From assembly GCF_040675875.1 (NCBI RefSeq), contig NZ_JBEGII010000001.1:1550001-1614000 (forward strand): DNA of 64,000 bases, read 5' to 3'. Under the pieces are notes generated by a model. That model made no database searches. It saw only the letters and a program-made list of their open reading frames with translations, and was not told the DNA's origin. Both the position numbers and the translations under genes were made by a program. Numbering within the stretch: the stretch's first letter is position 1; every line of letters begins with the position of its first letter. The DNA is from Microbacterium sp. LWO12-1.2. GTDB taxonomy: Bacteria > Actinomycetota > Actinomycetes > Actinomycetales > Microbacteriaceae. Below, piece after piece: positions 16,614 to 28,176 of this stretch.

Positions 16614-18281
16614 ATGATGACATCCATGGAGAACACGTCCGCACCTGCGCATGGCATAGTCCTCGACGTTCACGGCCTCACCGTGACGCTGTCCAGTGAC
16701 GGACGTCGCAACCGCGTCGTCGACGGCATCGACCTCACCGTGCACCGCGGGGAGGTCTTCGCGCTGCTGGGTGAATCCGGCTCGGGCAAGTCGATGACCG
16801 CGCGAGCGATCATGGGGCTGATCGACAAGGGCGATATCGAGGCCGAGAGCATGACCCTCAACGGCACTGACCTGCTGTCCCTGAGCACCGAACAGCATCG
16901 CCGCATGCGCGGCGTGCACGTGAGCCTGGTCATGCAGGATGCCCTCTCGGCCCTGAATCCCGTGCTCAACATCGGCGACCAGATCATCGACCTCATCCGC
17001 GCGCACCGCACCGTGAGCCGACGAGCAGCAGAGAAGCGTGCCGTCGAACTGCTCGGCCTGGTCGGCATCCCGACACCCGACAAGCGAGTGCACGACTTCC
17101 CCCACCAGTTCTCCGGCGGGCAGCGCCAGCGCATCCTCATCGCCATGGCCATCGCGTTGGAACCCGACCTCATCATCGCGGACGAGCCGACCACCGCCCT
17201 CGACGTCACGGTGCAGGCGCAGATCCTCGATCTGCTGCTCTCGCTGCGCGATCGCCTGGGCATGGGCATCCTGCTCATCACGCACGATCTCGGGGTCGTG
17301 ATGGAGGTGGCCGACCAGGTCGCCGTCATGCGCTCGGGGCGCATCGTCGAGGCCGGCAGCGCCGACACGGTGCTCACCGCACCGCAGCACGAGTACACGA
17401 AGCAGCTGCTGCACTCCATGCCGCGCGTCGTGACCGCGGCGAGCGGAGACGTGGACGCGCCGCCGATCCTCGAGGGCCGAGGTCTGGAGCGCACGTTCCG
17501 CTCCGGCAGCGGCCGTCGCGCACATCGTGTCGCCGCCGTCGCGGGAGTCGATCTGCACCTGCGCAGCGGGGAGATCCTCGCGGTCGTCGGGGAGTCCGGG
17601 AGCGGCAAATCCACACTTGCGCGGATGCTGGTCGGCCTCGATACACCGGATGCCGGCACACTGAGCTACCGCGACCAGGATGTGACCCGCGGTCGCCTGC
17701 GGGATCGCAAGGTCCTCCGCCGTGGAGTGCAGATGGTCTTCCAGGACCCGTACATGTCATTGAATCCACGCATGACCGTGCAACAGATCATCGCCGAACC
17801 GCTGGCGGCGAACAGATCCGGAACCCCGGCGACACGTCGTGAACGCGTCGCCGAACTGCTCGAGCTCGTGGGGCTGACGCCCGAGATGGGCTCGCGCTTC
17901 CCACATCAGTTCTCCGGTGGGCAGCGTCAGCGCATCGGCATCGCCCGCGCCCTCGCGCTGCATCCGGACGTGCTGGTGTGCGACGAACCCGTCTCCGCGC
18001 TCGACGTGTCGATCCGCGCGCAGATCATCGACCTGCTGTGCGAGTTGCGCGAACGTCTGGGCATGTCGATCGTCTTCATCGCCCACGACCTCTCATTGGT
18101 GCGCCACATCGCCGACCGCGTCGCCGTGATGTACCTGGGCAACATGGTCGAGATCGGTGACACAGAAGACGTCTACGAGAACCCGACGCACCCCTATACG
18201 CGGTCGCTGCTGTCGGCGATCCCCCCGCAGACGCGGGCCGAGCGCGGCATGCTGCAGCGACGCACGGCGATGTCGGCCTGA
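16614..18281 (+). CDS. Peptide ABC transporter ATP-binding protein, two fused cassettes (DppD-DppF type)
   Basis: 555 aa with two complete ATPase cassettes in one chain. Cassette 1 has Walker A at 53-60 (GESGSGKS), signature FSGGQRQ at 166-172 and Walker B ending in DE at 190-191. Cassette 2 has Walker A at about 326-333, signature near 433 and Walker B near 453-458. Each ends with the oligopeptide-transporter tail (PQHEYTKQLL, PTHPYTRSLL). It powers the permease pair encoded on the other strand. ATG codons at 16614, 16617 and 16626 are all possible; 16614 is used. Confidence 0.9.
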   Translation: MMTSMENTSAPAHGIVLDVHGLTVTLSSDGRRNRVVDGIDLTVHRGEVFALLGESGSGKSMTARAIMGLIDKGDIEAESMTLNGTDLLSLSTEQHRRMRGVHVSLVMQDALSALNPVLNIGDQIIDLIRAHRTVSRRAAEKRAVELLGLVGIPTPDKRVHDFPHQFSGGQRQRILIAMAIALEPDLIIADEPTTALDVTVQAQILDLLLSLRDRLGMGILLITHDLGVVMEVADQVAVMRSGRIVEAGSADTVLTAPQHEYTKQLLHSMPRVVTAASGDVDAPPILEGRGLERTFRSGSGRRAHRVAAVAGVDLHLRSGEILAVVGESGSGKSTLARMLVGLDTPDAGTLSYRDQDVTRGRLRDRKVLRRGVQMVFQDPYMSLNPRMTVQQIIAEPLAANRSGTPATRRERVAELLELVGLTPEMGSRFPHQFSGGQRQRIGIARALALHPDVLVCDEPVSALDVSIRAQIIDLLCELRERLGMSIVFIAHDLSLVRHIADRVAVMYLGNMVEIGDTEDVYENPTHPYTRSLLSAIPPQTRAERGMLQRRTAMSA

Positions 18282-18287
18282 AACGAG

Positions 18288-18328
18288 TCGCCGCCCCCGG
18301 AGCTGCTCTCGCAGTCCGGGGGCGGCGA
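18288..18328. terminator. Bidirectional terminator between the ATPase gene and rsfS
   Basis: A 14-bp perfect inverted repeat, TCGCCGCCCCCGGA (18288-18301) and its complement (18315-18328), lies between two convergent genes. T-runs are poor on both sides. Confidence 0.6.
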
Positions 18329-18338
18329 TCTGGGGAGG

Positions 18339-18716
18339 TCACTCCCCCGCGACAGGCTCCGCCAGCTCGATGGGTACGACCGGGCAGTCCTTCCAGAGGC
18401 GCTCGAGGCCGTAGTAAACCCGCTCCTCCTGATGGAAGACGTGCACGATCAGGTCCCCGAAGTCCAGGAGGATCCAGCGTGACTCTGCTCGCCCCTCGCG
18501 GCGCACACGCTTGTGGCCCGACTCCAGGAGTTTGTCCTCGACCTCGTCTGCGATAGCGGCGACGTTGCGCTCGCTGTTACCGGTGACGAGAAGGAAGATG
18601 TCGACGAGCGGAAGTGGCTCCGAGACATTCAGGGCGACGAGGTCTTCGCCACCCTTGGATGCGGCGGCGTCTGCGGCTATGCGCAGCATTTCTTCGGCAG
18701 TTTCAGGTGATTGCAT
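18339..18716 (-). CDS. rsfS: Ribosome silencing factor RsfS (Iojap family)
   Basis: 125 aa, the full length of the family. It binds ribosomal protein L14 and blocks joining of the subunits when nutrients are low. The core GNSERNVAAIADEVEDKLLESG, RREGRAESRWILLDFGDLIVHVFHQEERVYYGLERLW is characteristic. It is the last gene of the nadD operon and its ATG overlaps the stop of the previous gene (TGATG). The nadD-rsfS linkage is widespread in bacteria. Confidence 0.95.
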   Translation of the reverse strand: MQSPETAEEMLRIAADAAASKGGEDLVALNVSEPLPLVDIFLLVTGNSERNVAAIADEVEDKLLESGHKRVRREGRAESRWILLDFGDLIVHVFHQEERVYYGLERLWKDCPVVPIELAEPVAGE

Positions 18717-19834
18717 CAGAACACATTCGTAGTGAAGGCGAAAATGAGGACGACGCCCAGGGCGAGCGCGAGGCCGCCGGCCGTGATCGCCAGGATGAGC
18801 ATGAGCTTGTTGCCCTTTTCTGGCGCGGGGGGACGAATCACCTCGCCGGCGGGCTTGATGGTACTGACCGCGGAGCTCGCCGCGATCGGCGTTGGTGATG
18901 ACGCGGGAGGCAGCTCGCCGTCGATGAGTACGGCGTCCACCTCCTTGCCGTCTGTCGTGCCGTGCGCGTGCCCCTGCGAACCGATGCCCTGAGGCAGTTC
19001 GTAGGAGCCCGTGACCAGGATCTCGCCGGTGGATGCGACAGGTCCGGAGAGGGATCCTTCACCGGGCGACGGCGTGAAGATGAGGGCGCTCGGCGCGATG
19101 TGCTGAGAGCCGGTGGAATCGCCGACCGAGAGAAGCTCGTCGAACGAAGGAGTGAAGGGCTTGGGTGCTTCTTCCGTCCCGCCCAGGAGCTCTTCTCCGA
19201 AAGCGGGATTCACGGTGGGACGTTCGCCCTGCAGCACGTCGTCGTCTGCGTCGGCGACATCGGCGAGCACGTCATCCGCGTCCTCGTCGGTCTCGATCCC
19301 GAGTGCCGCGACGTCGTCGACATCGTCAGCGGGCTCTTCGATGACCTCGAGCGGGACGTCGCCGACCGAATCCGCAGCGCTCACGGCGCTCACAGGCTCG
19401 ACCGTCGCGATGTCGTCGACGCCTTCGTCGTCGTCATCGACGTCGGATGGCACCGGCCGAGCGAAATCGGGAACGGCAGACACGATGGGCGAGGAATCGA
19501 CGACCGTCGCTTCCTCCGCGGACGAGGCCTCGACGTCGGCGTCGCTCACGGGGACGGTAGAGGTACCGGTACGCTCCTGCGCGCGAGCTTGACGGCGGGT
19601 GAGCGGAGCGTGGTCGGCGTTGACGTCAGCAACCGCACTGTTCTCCGCGACGGGGGCTGGCGCGACCTCCGCCGAGTCGACCGGATCCGGCAACGGCGGA
19701 GCCGGGGGCACGACCAGGTCGGCTGTCGCCGCCGCAGCGGCATCTTCCGGGGTGATGACCGGCGTCGAACCCGTCAGTCGAATCTCCCGCAGCTGCTTAC
19801 GGGTCAGCGGACCCTGCTGATCCGATGTACTCAT
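18716..19834 (-). CDS. Acidic protein with a single C-terminal membrane segment
   Basis: 372 aa of unknown function. Two short basic motifs, [11 protein letters not shown] (about 9-19) and [11 protein letters not shown] (about 76-86), are followed by a long Asp/Glu/Val-rich, probably disordered region. One hydrophobic segment lies at the extreme C-terminus ([25 protein letters not shown]), so it is probably tail-anchored with the acidic part in the cytoplasm. The paired TRKQ/TRRQ motifs look like a repeat that could bind a partner. It is coupled to nadD (ATGA) and to rsfS (TGATG). Confidence 0.7.
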   Translation of the reverse strand: MSTSDQQGPLTRKQLREIRLTGSTPVITPEDAAAAATADLVVPPAPPLPDPVDSAEVAPAPVAENSAVADVNADHAPLTRRQARAQERTGTSTVPVSDADVEASSAEEATVVDSSPIVSAVPDFARPVPSDVDDDDEGVDDIATVEPVSAVSAADSVGDVPLEVIEEPADDVDDVAALGIETDEDADDVLADVADADDDVLQGERPTVNPAFGEELLGGTEEAPKPFTPSFDELLSVGDSTGSQHIAPSALIFTPSPGEGSLSGPVASTGEILVTGSYELPQGIGSQGHAHGTTDGKEVDAVLIDGELPPASSPTPIAASSAVSTIKPAGEVIRPPAPEKGNKLMLILAITAGGLALALGVVLIFAFTTNVF

Positions 19835-20433
19835 GCCTTGCTCCGATACAGATGATGCTTCGCGATGTACTGGACGACACCGTCGGGGACGAGATACCAG
19901 ACCGGCTGATCGTCGCGAACGCGTTCACGGCAGGCCGTCGACGAGATCGACAGGGCCGGCACTTCCAGTTGGCTGACATTGTCGCTCGGGAGGCCGTCAG
20001 TACTCAGGACATGTCCTGGGCGAGAGACCGCGACGAAGTGGGCCAACTCCCACAACTCATCATGGTCCCTCCAACTGAGAATTTGCGCTACGGCGTCGGC
20101 GCCGGTGATGAAGAAGAGCTCCGCATCCCCACGATCGCGCTTCAGATCCTTCAGCGTGTCGATCGTGTAGGTAGGTCCCTCACGGTCGATATCCACGCGG
20201 CTGACCGTGAACTGCGGGTTCGAGGCCGTCGCGATCACCGTCATCAGGTAGCGGTGTTCGCTGGGTGTGACGCCCGACTTCTGCCAGGGGTGACCGGTGG
20301 GCACGAAGACGACTTCATCCAGATCGAAGGAGTGCGCCACCTCGCTGGCGGCGACCAGGTGCCCGTGGTGGATGGGGTCGAACGTACCGCCCATCACGCC
20401 GATGCGCGGAGCACGCGAGGTCGCTGCATTCAT
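19831..20433 (-). CDS. nadD: Nicotinate-nucleotide adenylyltransferase
   Basis: 200 aa. It joins nicotinate mononucleotide and ATP to deamido-NAD, the penultimate step of NAD synthesis. [11 protein letters not shown] (15-25) is the nucleotidyltransferase HxGH motif, [11 protein letters not shown] binds the substrate, and [10 protein letters not shown] near residue 165 is the ATP-binding ISSTxxR motif. The length and motifs are standard for the family. Confidence 0.95.
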   Translation of the reverse strand: MNAATSRAPRIGVMGGTFDPIHHGHLVAASEVAHSFDLDEVVFVPTGHPWQKSGVTPSEHRYLMTVIATASNPQFTVSRVDIDREGPTYTIDTLKDLKRDRGDAELFFITGADAVAQILSWRDHDELWELAHFVAVSRPGHVLSTDGLPSDNVSQLEVPALSISSTACRERVRDDQPVWYLVPDGVVQYIAKHHLYRSKA

Positions 20434-20439
20434 GGGGGC

Positions 20440-20664
20440 CTAGTGGCCGTGTCCCGCCCCGTGGCTGTCTTTACCGTGCTTCGCGGCCCAGGCCTCCGCC
20501 TTCGCGGAGTGACGGTTGGCGACGTTCTTGTAGGAGAGGGTCACCAGTCCGAGGAACGCGAACACGATCGCCGCGATGACCCCGAAGATGAGGGTCTCGA
20601 GGGCGACGTTGCCATGGTGCTCGGTTTCGGCAGCGGCCATCGCGATCTGTGCGACGAGGTTCAT
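20440..20664 (-). CDS. Small membrane protein with a His-rich tail
   Basis: 74 aa with one membrane helix (about 24-44) and a charged cytoplasmic end finishing in HGKDSHGAGHGH. No enzyme motif is seen. Proteins of this kind appear from memory next to nadD in related actinobacteria, and the His-rich end might bind a metal, but no function is established from the sequence. It is 6 bases upstream of nadD in the same operon. Confidence 0.7.
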   Translation of the reverse strand: MNLVAQIAMAAAETEHHGNVALETLIFGVIAAIVFAFLGLVTLSYKNVANRHSAKAEAWAAKHGKDSHGAGHGH

Positions 20665-20715
20665 CGGGGCTCCGTTTCATGACCGGGTACGGTACAGCGT
20701 CCCCCAGTCTAGTCC

Positions 20716-21969
20716 TCAGCCGCGCGTCTGCCCTGATCCACGCGCCAGCCACTTGGTGCTGGTCAGCTCGGCCAGGCCCATCGGACCGCGCGCGTGGAGC
20801 TTCTGCGTCGAGATGCCGACCTCAGCGCCGAACCCGAACTCCGCTCCGTCGGTGAACCGCGTCGAGGCGTTGGCCATCACGACGGCAGAATCGACCTCGG
20901 CCAGGAAGCGCTCGATGTTGCGCGAGTCAGTGGAGATGATCGACTCGGTGTGTCCGGTGCTGTAGCGACGGATGTGGTCGAGCGCCTCATCGAGCGAGTC
21001 GACGACCTTGATCGCGATGTCCAGGCTGAGGTACTCCGTCTGCCAGTCCTCCTCCGTCGCGGGGATGACGTTCGAGACGAGTCCGGCCACGATGTCGTCG
21101 CCGTGGACCGTGACGCCTTCGCTCTGCAGGGCGCTGGCGATCAGCGGAATCAGCCGCGGTGCGGCCTGGCGGTGCACGAGGACCGTCTCGACCGCGTTGC
21201 AGACGCTCGGCCGCTGCACCTTGGCGTTCACGACGATGTCGCGTGCCCAGTCGTCGGGGGCGCTCTCGTCGAGCACGATGTGCACGTTGCCTGCGCCCGT
21301 CTCGATCACGGGGACCGTCGACTCCGTCACCACGGTCTCGATCAGCCCTGCGCTGCCGCGCGGGACCAGGACGTCGATGAACCCGCGGCCGTGCATCATG
21401 GCCTTCGCGCCATCCCGACCGAAGTCGTCGACCGTCTGGATCGCTTCTGCGGTGATGCCCGCCGTCGCCAGCGCATCACGCATGACCTGCACGAGCACTG
21501 TGTTGGACTCGTGCGCGGCGCTCCCTCCGCGCAGCACCACGGCGTTTCCCGAACGCAGCGCGAGCGCCGCGATGTCGACCGTGACGTTGGGCCGCGCCTC
21601 GTAGATCGCTCCGACCACGCCGAACGGCACGCGCACCTGCTCCAGACCCACACCGTTCGGCATCCGATGCCCACCGACCACCCGGCCGACAGGATCAGGG
21701 AGTGCGGCGACCTGACGCACCGCGGATGCGAGCGCTGCGACGCGCTTCTCGTCCAGGCGCAGACGGTCGATCAGCGAATCGCCGATACCGTCGGCGCGAC
21801 CGCGGGCGATGTCCAGCGCGTTGGCTTCGATGATCGGAGCGGCATTCGACTCCAGCGCGACGGCGATGGCCTCGAGCGCACGAGCCTTGTCATCGCTGGT
21901 GAGGGCGGCGATCGCGCGGGACGCTTCCTTTGCGCGCTCGAGACGCACCTGAGGGGTCTGGTCGGTCAT
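20716..21969 (-). CDS. proA: Gamma-glutamyl phosphate reductase
   Basis: 417 aa, normal length. This aldehyde dehydrogenase-fold enzyme reduces gamma-glutamyl phosphate with NADPH to glutamate semialdehyde, the second step of proline synthesis. Characteristic segments include VPFGVVGAIYEARPNVT (about 114-130), LRGGSAAHESN (146-156) and VQRPSVCNAVET with the catalytic Cys257. It lies 60 bases downstream of proB and forms the proline pathway pair with it. Confidence 0.96.
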   Translation of the reverse strand: MTDQTPQVRLERAKEASRAIAALTSDDKARALEAIAVALESNAAPIIEANALDIARGRADGIGDSLIDRLRLDEKRVAALASAVRQVAALPDPVGRVVGGHRMPNGVGLEQVRVPFGVVGAIYEARPNVTVDIAALALRSGNAVVLRGGSAAHESNTVLVQVMRDALATAGITAEAIQTVDDFGRDGAKAMMHGRGFIDVLVPRGSAGLIETVVTESTVPVIETGAGNVHIVLDESAPDDWARDIVVNAKVQRPSVCNAVETVLVHRQAAPRLIPLIASALQSEGVTVHGDDIVAGLVSNVIPATEEDWQTEYLSLDIAIKVVDSLDEALDHIRRYSTGHTESIISTDSRNIERFLAEVDSAVVMANASTRFTDGAEFGFGAEVGISTQKLHARGPMGLAELTSTKWLARGSGQTRG

Positions 21970-22029
21970 CCGCCCAGTCTAGAGCGTGGGCGAGGGCCAG
22001 GATCGGAGCATGACGACCGCGGGAAGCGG

Positions 22030-24317
<2,288 letters not shown>

Positions 24318-24384
24318 TCAGATACACGGACGGGGCGAGCCGAAGCCCGCCCCGAACCGGATGATTATGTGTGTCGTGCTGCGA

Positions 24385-24642
24385 TTACTCGCCGGCGACG
24401 ACGATGTTGATGACCTTGCGGCCACCCTTGGCGCCGAACTGGACCGCGCCTGCGGCCAGAGCGAACAGCGTGTCGTCTCCGCCACGGCCGACGTTCACGC
24501 CGGGGTGGAAGTGCGTGCCGCGCTGGCGGACGATGATCTCGCCGGCGTTGACCTGCTGGCCACCGAAGCGCTTCACGCCGAGGCGCTGTGCGTTGGAGTC
24601 ACGACCGTTACGGGTGGAGCTTGCGCCCTTTTTATGTGCCAT
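24385..24642 (-). CDS. rpmA: 50S ribosomal protein L27
   Basis: 85 aa. [20 protein letters not shown] is the standard N-terminus that reaches the peptidyl transferase centre, followed by LGVKRFGGQ and [13 protein letters not shown]. There is no cleavable extension before the AHKK start. It follows rplU by 19 bases in the same transcript. Confidence 0.98.
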   Translation of the reverse strand: MAHKKGASSTRNGRDSNAQRLGVKRFGGQQVNAGEIIVRQRGTHFHPGVNVGRGGDDTLFALAAGAVQFGAKGGRKVINIVVAGE

Positions 24643-24661
24643 GTCCTGGTCTCCTCGGTCT

Positions 24662-24970
24662 TTACTTGATGCCGGTGATCTTGACGCGCGTGAGCTCCTG
24701 GCGGTGGCCCTGACGCTTCTTGTAGCCGGTCTTGTTCTTGTACTTCTGGATGATGATCTTCGGGCCGCGGAGGTTGCCGATGACCTCAGCCGTGACCTTG
24801 ACCTTCGCGAGCTTGTCAGCGTCGGTGGTCACAGAGGTGCCATCGACGAGCAGCACGGCTGCGAGCTCGATGTTCTCGCCCTGGGCAGCCTTCACACGAT
24901 CGAGCTGAACGATCGTGCCGACCTCGACCTTCTCCTGCCGCCCACCGGCGCGCACTACTGCGTAAACCAC
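24662..24970 (-). CDS. rplU: 50S ribosomal protein L21
   Basis: 102 aa from a GTG at 24970. [19 protein letters not shown] is the usual L21 N-terminus and [22 protein letters not shown] the basic rRNA-binding end. An ATG three bases upstream is out of frame, and CAGG lies 6 bases before the GTG, which supports this start. A promoter at 25115-25143 leaves a leader of about 135 nt. Confidence 0.97.
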   Translation of the reverse strand: MVYAVVRAGGRQEKVEVGTIVQLDRVKAAQGENIELAAVLLVDGTSVTTDADKLAKVKVTAEVIGNLRGPKIIIQKYKNKTGYKKRQGHRQELTRVKITGIK

Positions 24971-25114
24971 TTCATACCTGTTTCGTTGGGGAGCAAATCG
25001 CTCCGAGAATCTCACGGGAAGACTGTTGCTTGCATGCACCGCGGGCGGCGGGTGCGAACGCAAGGCTCTCCACTCCGACCGACGAGGACGGGGCGGCATA
25101 CGCACCAAGGGACT

Positions 25115-25143
25115 ACTTTACCGGATGGCGGACCCTGCCGCAA
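25115..25143 (-). promoter_or_regulatory. Promoter of the rplU-rpmA-obg operon
   Basis: Read on the minus strand, TTGCGG (25143-25138) and TAAAGT (25120-25115) are spaced by exactly 17 bases, a good sigma-A type pair. Transcription should begin near 25108. Confidence 0.6.
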
Positions 25144-25181
25144 AGTGAGCCGCGGGGTGTGTCCGGCCATAGGCTGACAAT

Positions 25182-25448
25182 ATGACGATACTCGTCGACG
25201 ACCCGCTCTGGCCCGCCCACGGTCGACTCTGGGCGCACCTGGTCAGCGACGACAACCTGGACGAACTGCACGCTTTCGCGCGTGCGCACGATGTGCCCGC
25301 GCGCGCGTTCGACCTGGACCACTACGACGTGCCGGAGGAGATCATCCCCCGGCTCCTCACAGCCGGCGCTCAGCACGTCGGCGGCAAGGAGCTGGTGAGG
25401 CGACTGATCGCCTCAGGACTCAGGGTCCCCGCCCGCGACCGGCGCTGA
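25182..25448 (+). CDS. DUF4031 domain-containing protein
   Basis: 88 aa, a full-length DUF4031 protein. VDDPLWPAHGRLWAHLVSDDNLDELHAFA and ARAFDLDHYDVPEEI are the family hallmarks. The His and Asp residues (AHGRxWAHLVSD, DxDHYD) suggest a small catalytic or metal site, but the family has no proven function. Its last 36 bases overlap the 3' end of the RNase E/G gene on the other strand. Confidence 0.85.
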   Translation: MTILVDDPLWPAHGRLWAHLVSDDNLDELHAFARAHDVPARAFDLDHYDVPEEIIPRLLTAGAQHVGGKELVRRLIASGLRVPARDRR

Positions 25449-27896
25449 GCTCTCGCCGTTCACCGACACCGGGGTTCCGGTGAGGGCAGCCGTGCTGACC
25501 CGACGACGTCCACGACCCTGACCGGGCGCCTTGGGCTCGGGGAGAGCATCCAGCACCGAGTCGAGCAGCTGTTCGGCGGGCGACTTCGGTCCGTTGCGGT
25601 CCGCTCCCCGCTTCTTGCGAGCCTTCTTGGGGCGCTCGGCCTTGGCCGGAGCCTCGGTCGCGACATCGGGGAGCTCGACCGCGACCTCAGCGACCTCGGC
25701 GTTCGGGGCGAGCGTCGAAGCGGCGATCTGCGCGAGCGCGGACTTCGCCCCCTCGGGGATGCTGTGCGTCACCGTCGCCGCGGGCGGGGCGCTCTGGTTC
25801 TGACCGCCGCCGTTGCCGTTCCCGGAGCCGCCGCGCTGGCGGCGTCCGCTCTGATTGTTCCCGTTGCCCTGGCTGCTGCCGTTGCTGCTCCCGTTGCCGT
25901 TGGAGCGGTGCTTCACGACGGGGTCGTGGTGCACGATCACACCGCGACCGGCGCAGACCTCGCAGGCCTCGCTGAAGGTCTCCAGAAGACCCAGTCCGAG
26001 CTTCTTGCGCGTCATCTGCACGAGGCCGAGCGAGGTGACCTCGGCGACCTGGTGCTTCGTGCGGTCCCGGCTGAGGCACTCGATCAGTCGACGCAGCACG
26101 AGGTCACGGTTCGACTCGAGCACCATGTCGATGAAGTCGACGACGATGATGCCGCCGATGTCGCGCAGACGCAGCTGGCGGACGATCTCCTCCGCAGCCT
26201 CGAGGTTGTTCTTGGTGACCGTCTCCTCCAGGTTGCCGCCGGAGCCGACGAACTTCCCGGTGTTGACGTCGACCACGGTCATCGCCTCGGTGCGGTCGAT
26301 CACGAGCGAGCCGCCGGAGGGCAGCCAGACCTTGCGGTCGAGGGCCTTCTCGATCTGCTCGGTGATGCGGAACGCGTCGAAGGGGTCGGTCTCGTCCTCG
26401 TAGGAGTCGACACGCTCGAGCAGGTCGGGAGCGACGCTCTCGAGGTACGCGCGGATGGTGCGCTGAGCCTCTTCGCCCTGGATGAGCATCTTCGTGAAGT
26501 CCTCGTTGAAGACGTCACGGACGATCTTGACGAGCAGGTCAGGCTCGGCGTGCAGCAGCGCAGGGGCCTGCTGGTTCTCGACCTGCTTCTGGATGTGCTC
26601 CCACTGGCTGGTGAGACGCTGCACGTCGCGGGTGAGCTGGTCTTCGGTCGCGCCCTCGGCCGCGGTGCGGACGATCACGCCGGAGGACTCCGGCAGGACC
26701 TCCTTCAGGATGCGCTTGAGGCGGGCACGCTCGTTGTCGGGGAGCTTGCGGCTGATGCCGTTCATCGATCCGCCGGGCACGTACACGAGGTAGCGGCCGG
26801 GCAGCGAGATCTGACTCGTCAGACGCGCACCCTTGTGGCCGACGGGGTCCTTGGTGACCTGCACCAGCACGCGATCGCCGGGCTTCAGAGCCAGCTCGAT
26901 ACGGCGGGGCTGGTTGCCGGTCTCGACGCCGTCCCAGTCGACCTCGCCGGAGTACAGCACCGCGTTGCGGCCGCGACCGATGTCGACGAACGCGGCCTCC
27001 ATGCTCGGCAGCACGTTCTGCACGCGACCGAGGTAGACGTTCCCGATGAGCGATGCGTCCTGGTTGCGGGCGACGTAGTGCTCGACGAGGACGCCGTCTT
27101 CCAGGACGCCGATCTGGGTGCGGCCGTTCTTGGAGCGGACGACCATCATGCGGTCGACGGACTCGCGACGGGCGAGGAACTCGGCCTCGGTCACGACCGG
27201 ACGACGACGACCGGCATCGCGACCGTCACGGCGGCGCTGCTTCTTCGCCTCCAGACGCGTGGATCCCTTGATGGCCTTGGGCTCGGTGATGTACTCGACA
27301 ACGCGCTGACGCGGGCGCGGCTCTTCGCGCTGGTCGTCTCCGTCGGAACCTCCGCGGCGGCGACGGCCGCGGCGAGCCGAGGTCGACTCCTCCTGCGGCT
27401 GCTCGCGATCGGCGATGCGGTCGAAGATGCGCTCGGAGCGCTCGGGGCGCGCAGGCAGCGGGACGATCGCCGGTGCGTAGAAGTGGAGCTGGGTGGAGAC
27501 CTGCGAGACGAAGACCTCGGGCAGCAGACCCAGCGAGACCGCGGTGACCGGAGCAGGAGCGGCAGGCTCCTCCACCGGCGCGGGCGCCTCTGCGGCCGGA
27601 GCCTCTGCTGCCGGGATGTCCTCCGCAGGAGCCTCCTCCGCAGCGGGAGCTTCTTCAGCGGGAGCTTCTTCAGCAGGAGCTTCCTCAGCAGCAGGAGCTT
27701 CCTCCGCAGCGGGAGCGGCATTCTCCTCGACGGAGGCGCTCACCTCTTCGACGGTCGCGCCGGAATCCGCGGAGCTTTCCGCCGCTTCTTCTGACACGCC
27801 CTCGGCCTCGGGAGCCGTGGGCTCCGTCAGCTGTTCCGCGGCGTCAGCCGGGAAGTCGAGGGTAGGGGTGTTGTTGTCATTGTTCTCGTCGGCCAT
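25413..27896 (-). CDS. rne: Ribonuclease E/G
   Basis: 827 aa. The first ~130 residues are low-complexity Ala/Glu/Pro repeats (EEAPA units), then an Arg-rich segment. The catalytic core follows: the S1 RNA-binding domain (LIGNVYLGRVQNVLPSMEAAFVDIG), the 5' sensor, and the DNase I-like domain with VVDVNTGKFVG and IGGIIVVDFIDM that hold the Mg-binding Asp residues. The zinc-link CEVCAGRG comes next, then a basic disordered tail. It cuts single-stranded A/U-rich RNA in mRNA decay and rRNA processing. The ATG at 27896 has AGGGAG upstream. Confidence 0.93.
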   Translation of the reverse strand: MADENNDNNTPTLDFPADAAEQLTEPTAPEAEGVSEEAAESSADSGATVEEVSASVEENAAPAAEEAPAAEEAPAEEAPAEEAPAAEEAPAEDIPAAEAPAAEAPAPVEEPAAPAPVTAVSLGLLPEVFVSQVSTQLHFYAPAIVPLPARPERSERIFDRIADREQPQEESTSARRGRRRRGGSDGDDQREEPRPRQRVVEYITEPKAIKGSTRLEAKKQRRRDGRDAGRRRPVVTEAEFLARRESVDRMMVVRSKNGRTQIGVLEDGVLVEHYVARNQDASLIGNVYLGRVQNVLPSMEAAFVDIGRGRNAVLYSGEVDWDGVETGNQPRRIELALKPGDRVLVQVTKDPVGHKGARLTSQISLPGRYLVYVPGGSMNGISRKLPDNERARLKRILKEVLPESSGVIVRTAAEGATEDQLTRDVQRLTSQWEHIQKQVENQQAPALLHAEPDLLVKIVRDVFNEDFTKMLIQGEEAQRTIRAYLESVAPDLLERVDSYEDETDPFDAFRITEQIEKALDRKVWLPSGGSLVIDRTEAMTVVDVNTGKFVGSGGNLEETVTKNNLEAAEEIVRQLRLRDIGGIIVVDFIDMVLESNRDLVLRRLIECLSRDRTKHQVAEVTSLGLVQMTRKKLGLGLLETFSEACEVCAGRGVIVHHDPVVKHRSNGNGSSNGSSQGNGNNQSGRRQRGGSGNGNGGGQNQSAPPAATVTHSIPEGAKSALAQIAASTLAPNAEVAEVAVELPDVATEAPAKAERPKKARKKRGADRNGPKSPAEQLLDSVLDALPEPKAPGQGRGRRRVSTAALTGTPVSVNGESSAPVAGGDPES

Positions 27897-28176
27897 CTCT
27901 GGCTTGCTCCCTGCGCGGGCACTAGGTGCTCCGCGAAATCTCATGCGTCACCCGCGGGTGTCGCGAACTCATTCGGTCTGCGACCGGCTCATGGCTCTGA
28001 TCGCTGGGGCATGGGGCCCCGAAGTCTGCGTCAATACGTGTGACGGCGGCGCCGCTCATCGCATCACAGGCCATTATCGCACCATGTGGCCGTGATCGTG
28101 GCATCTCGTCTCCGACTCGGTGTTTTCTCCGGTGCGTTCACGCCACATCCATAGCAGCCGCTGAGATAATCCACAT

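Noticed and set aside
16455..17558. N-terminal extension of the M19 dipeptidase by 368 codons
   Set aside because: The extension is antisense to the ATPase gene; the GTG at 16454 has a strong ribosome binding site and gives the family length.
27597..27720. Short tandem repeat that could be taken for a CRISPR or minisatellite
   Set aside because: It is the EEAPA-coding low-complexity start of rne and follows codon periodicity without unique spacers.
25764..27794. 676-codon plus-strand frame opposite rne
   Set aside because: Antisense shadow of a strongly supported gene; Val/Leu/Asp-rich with no domain.
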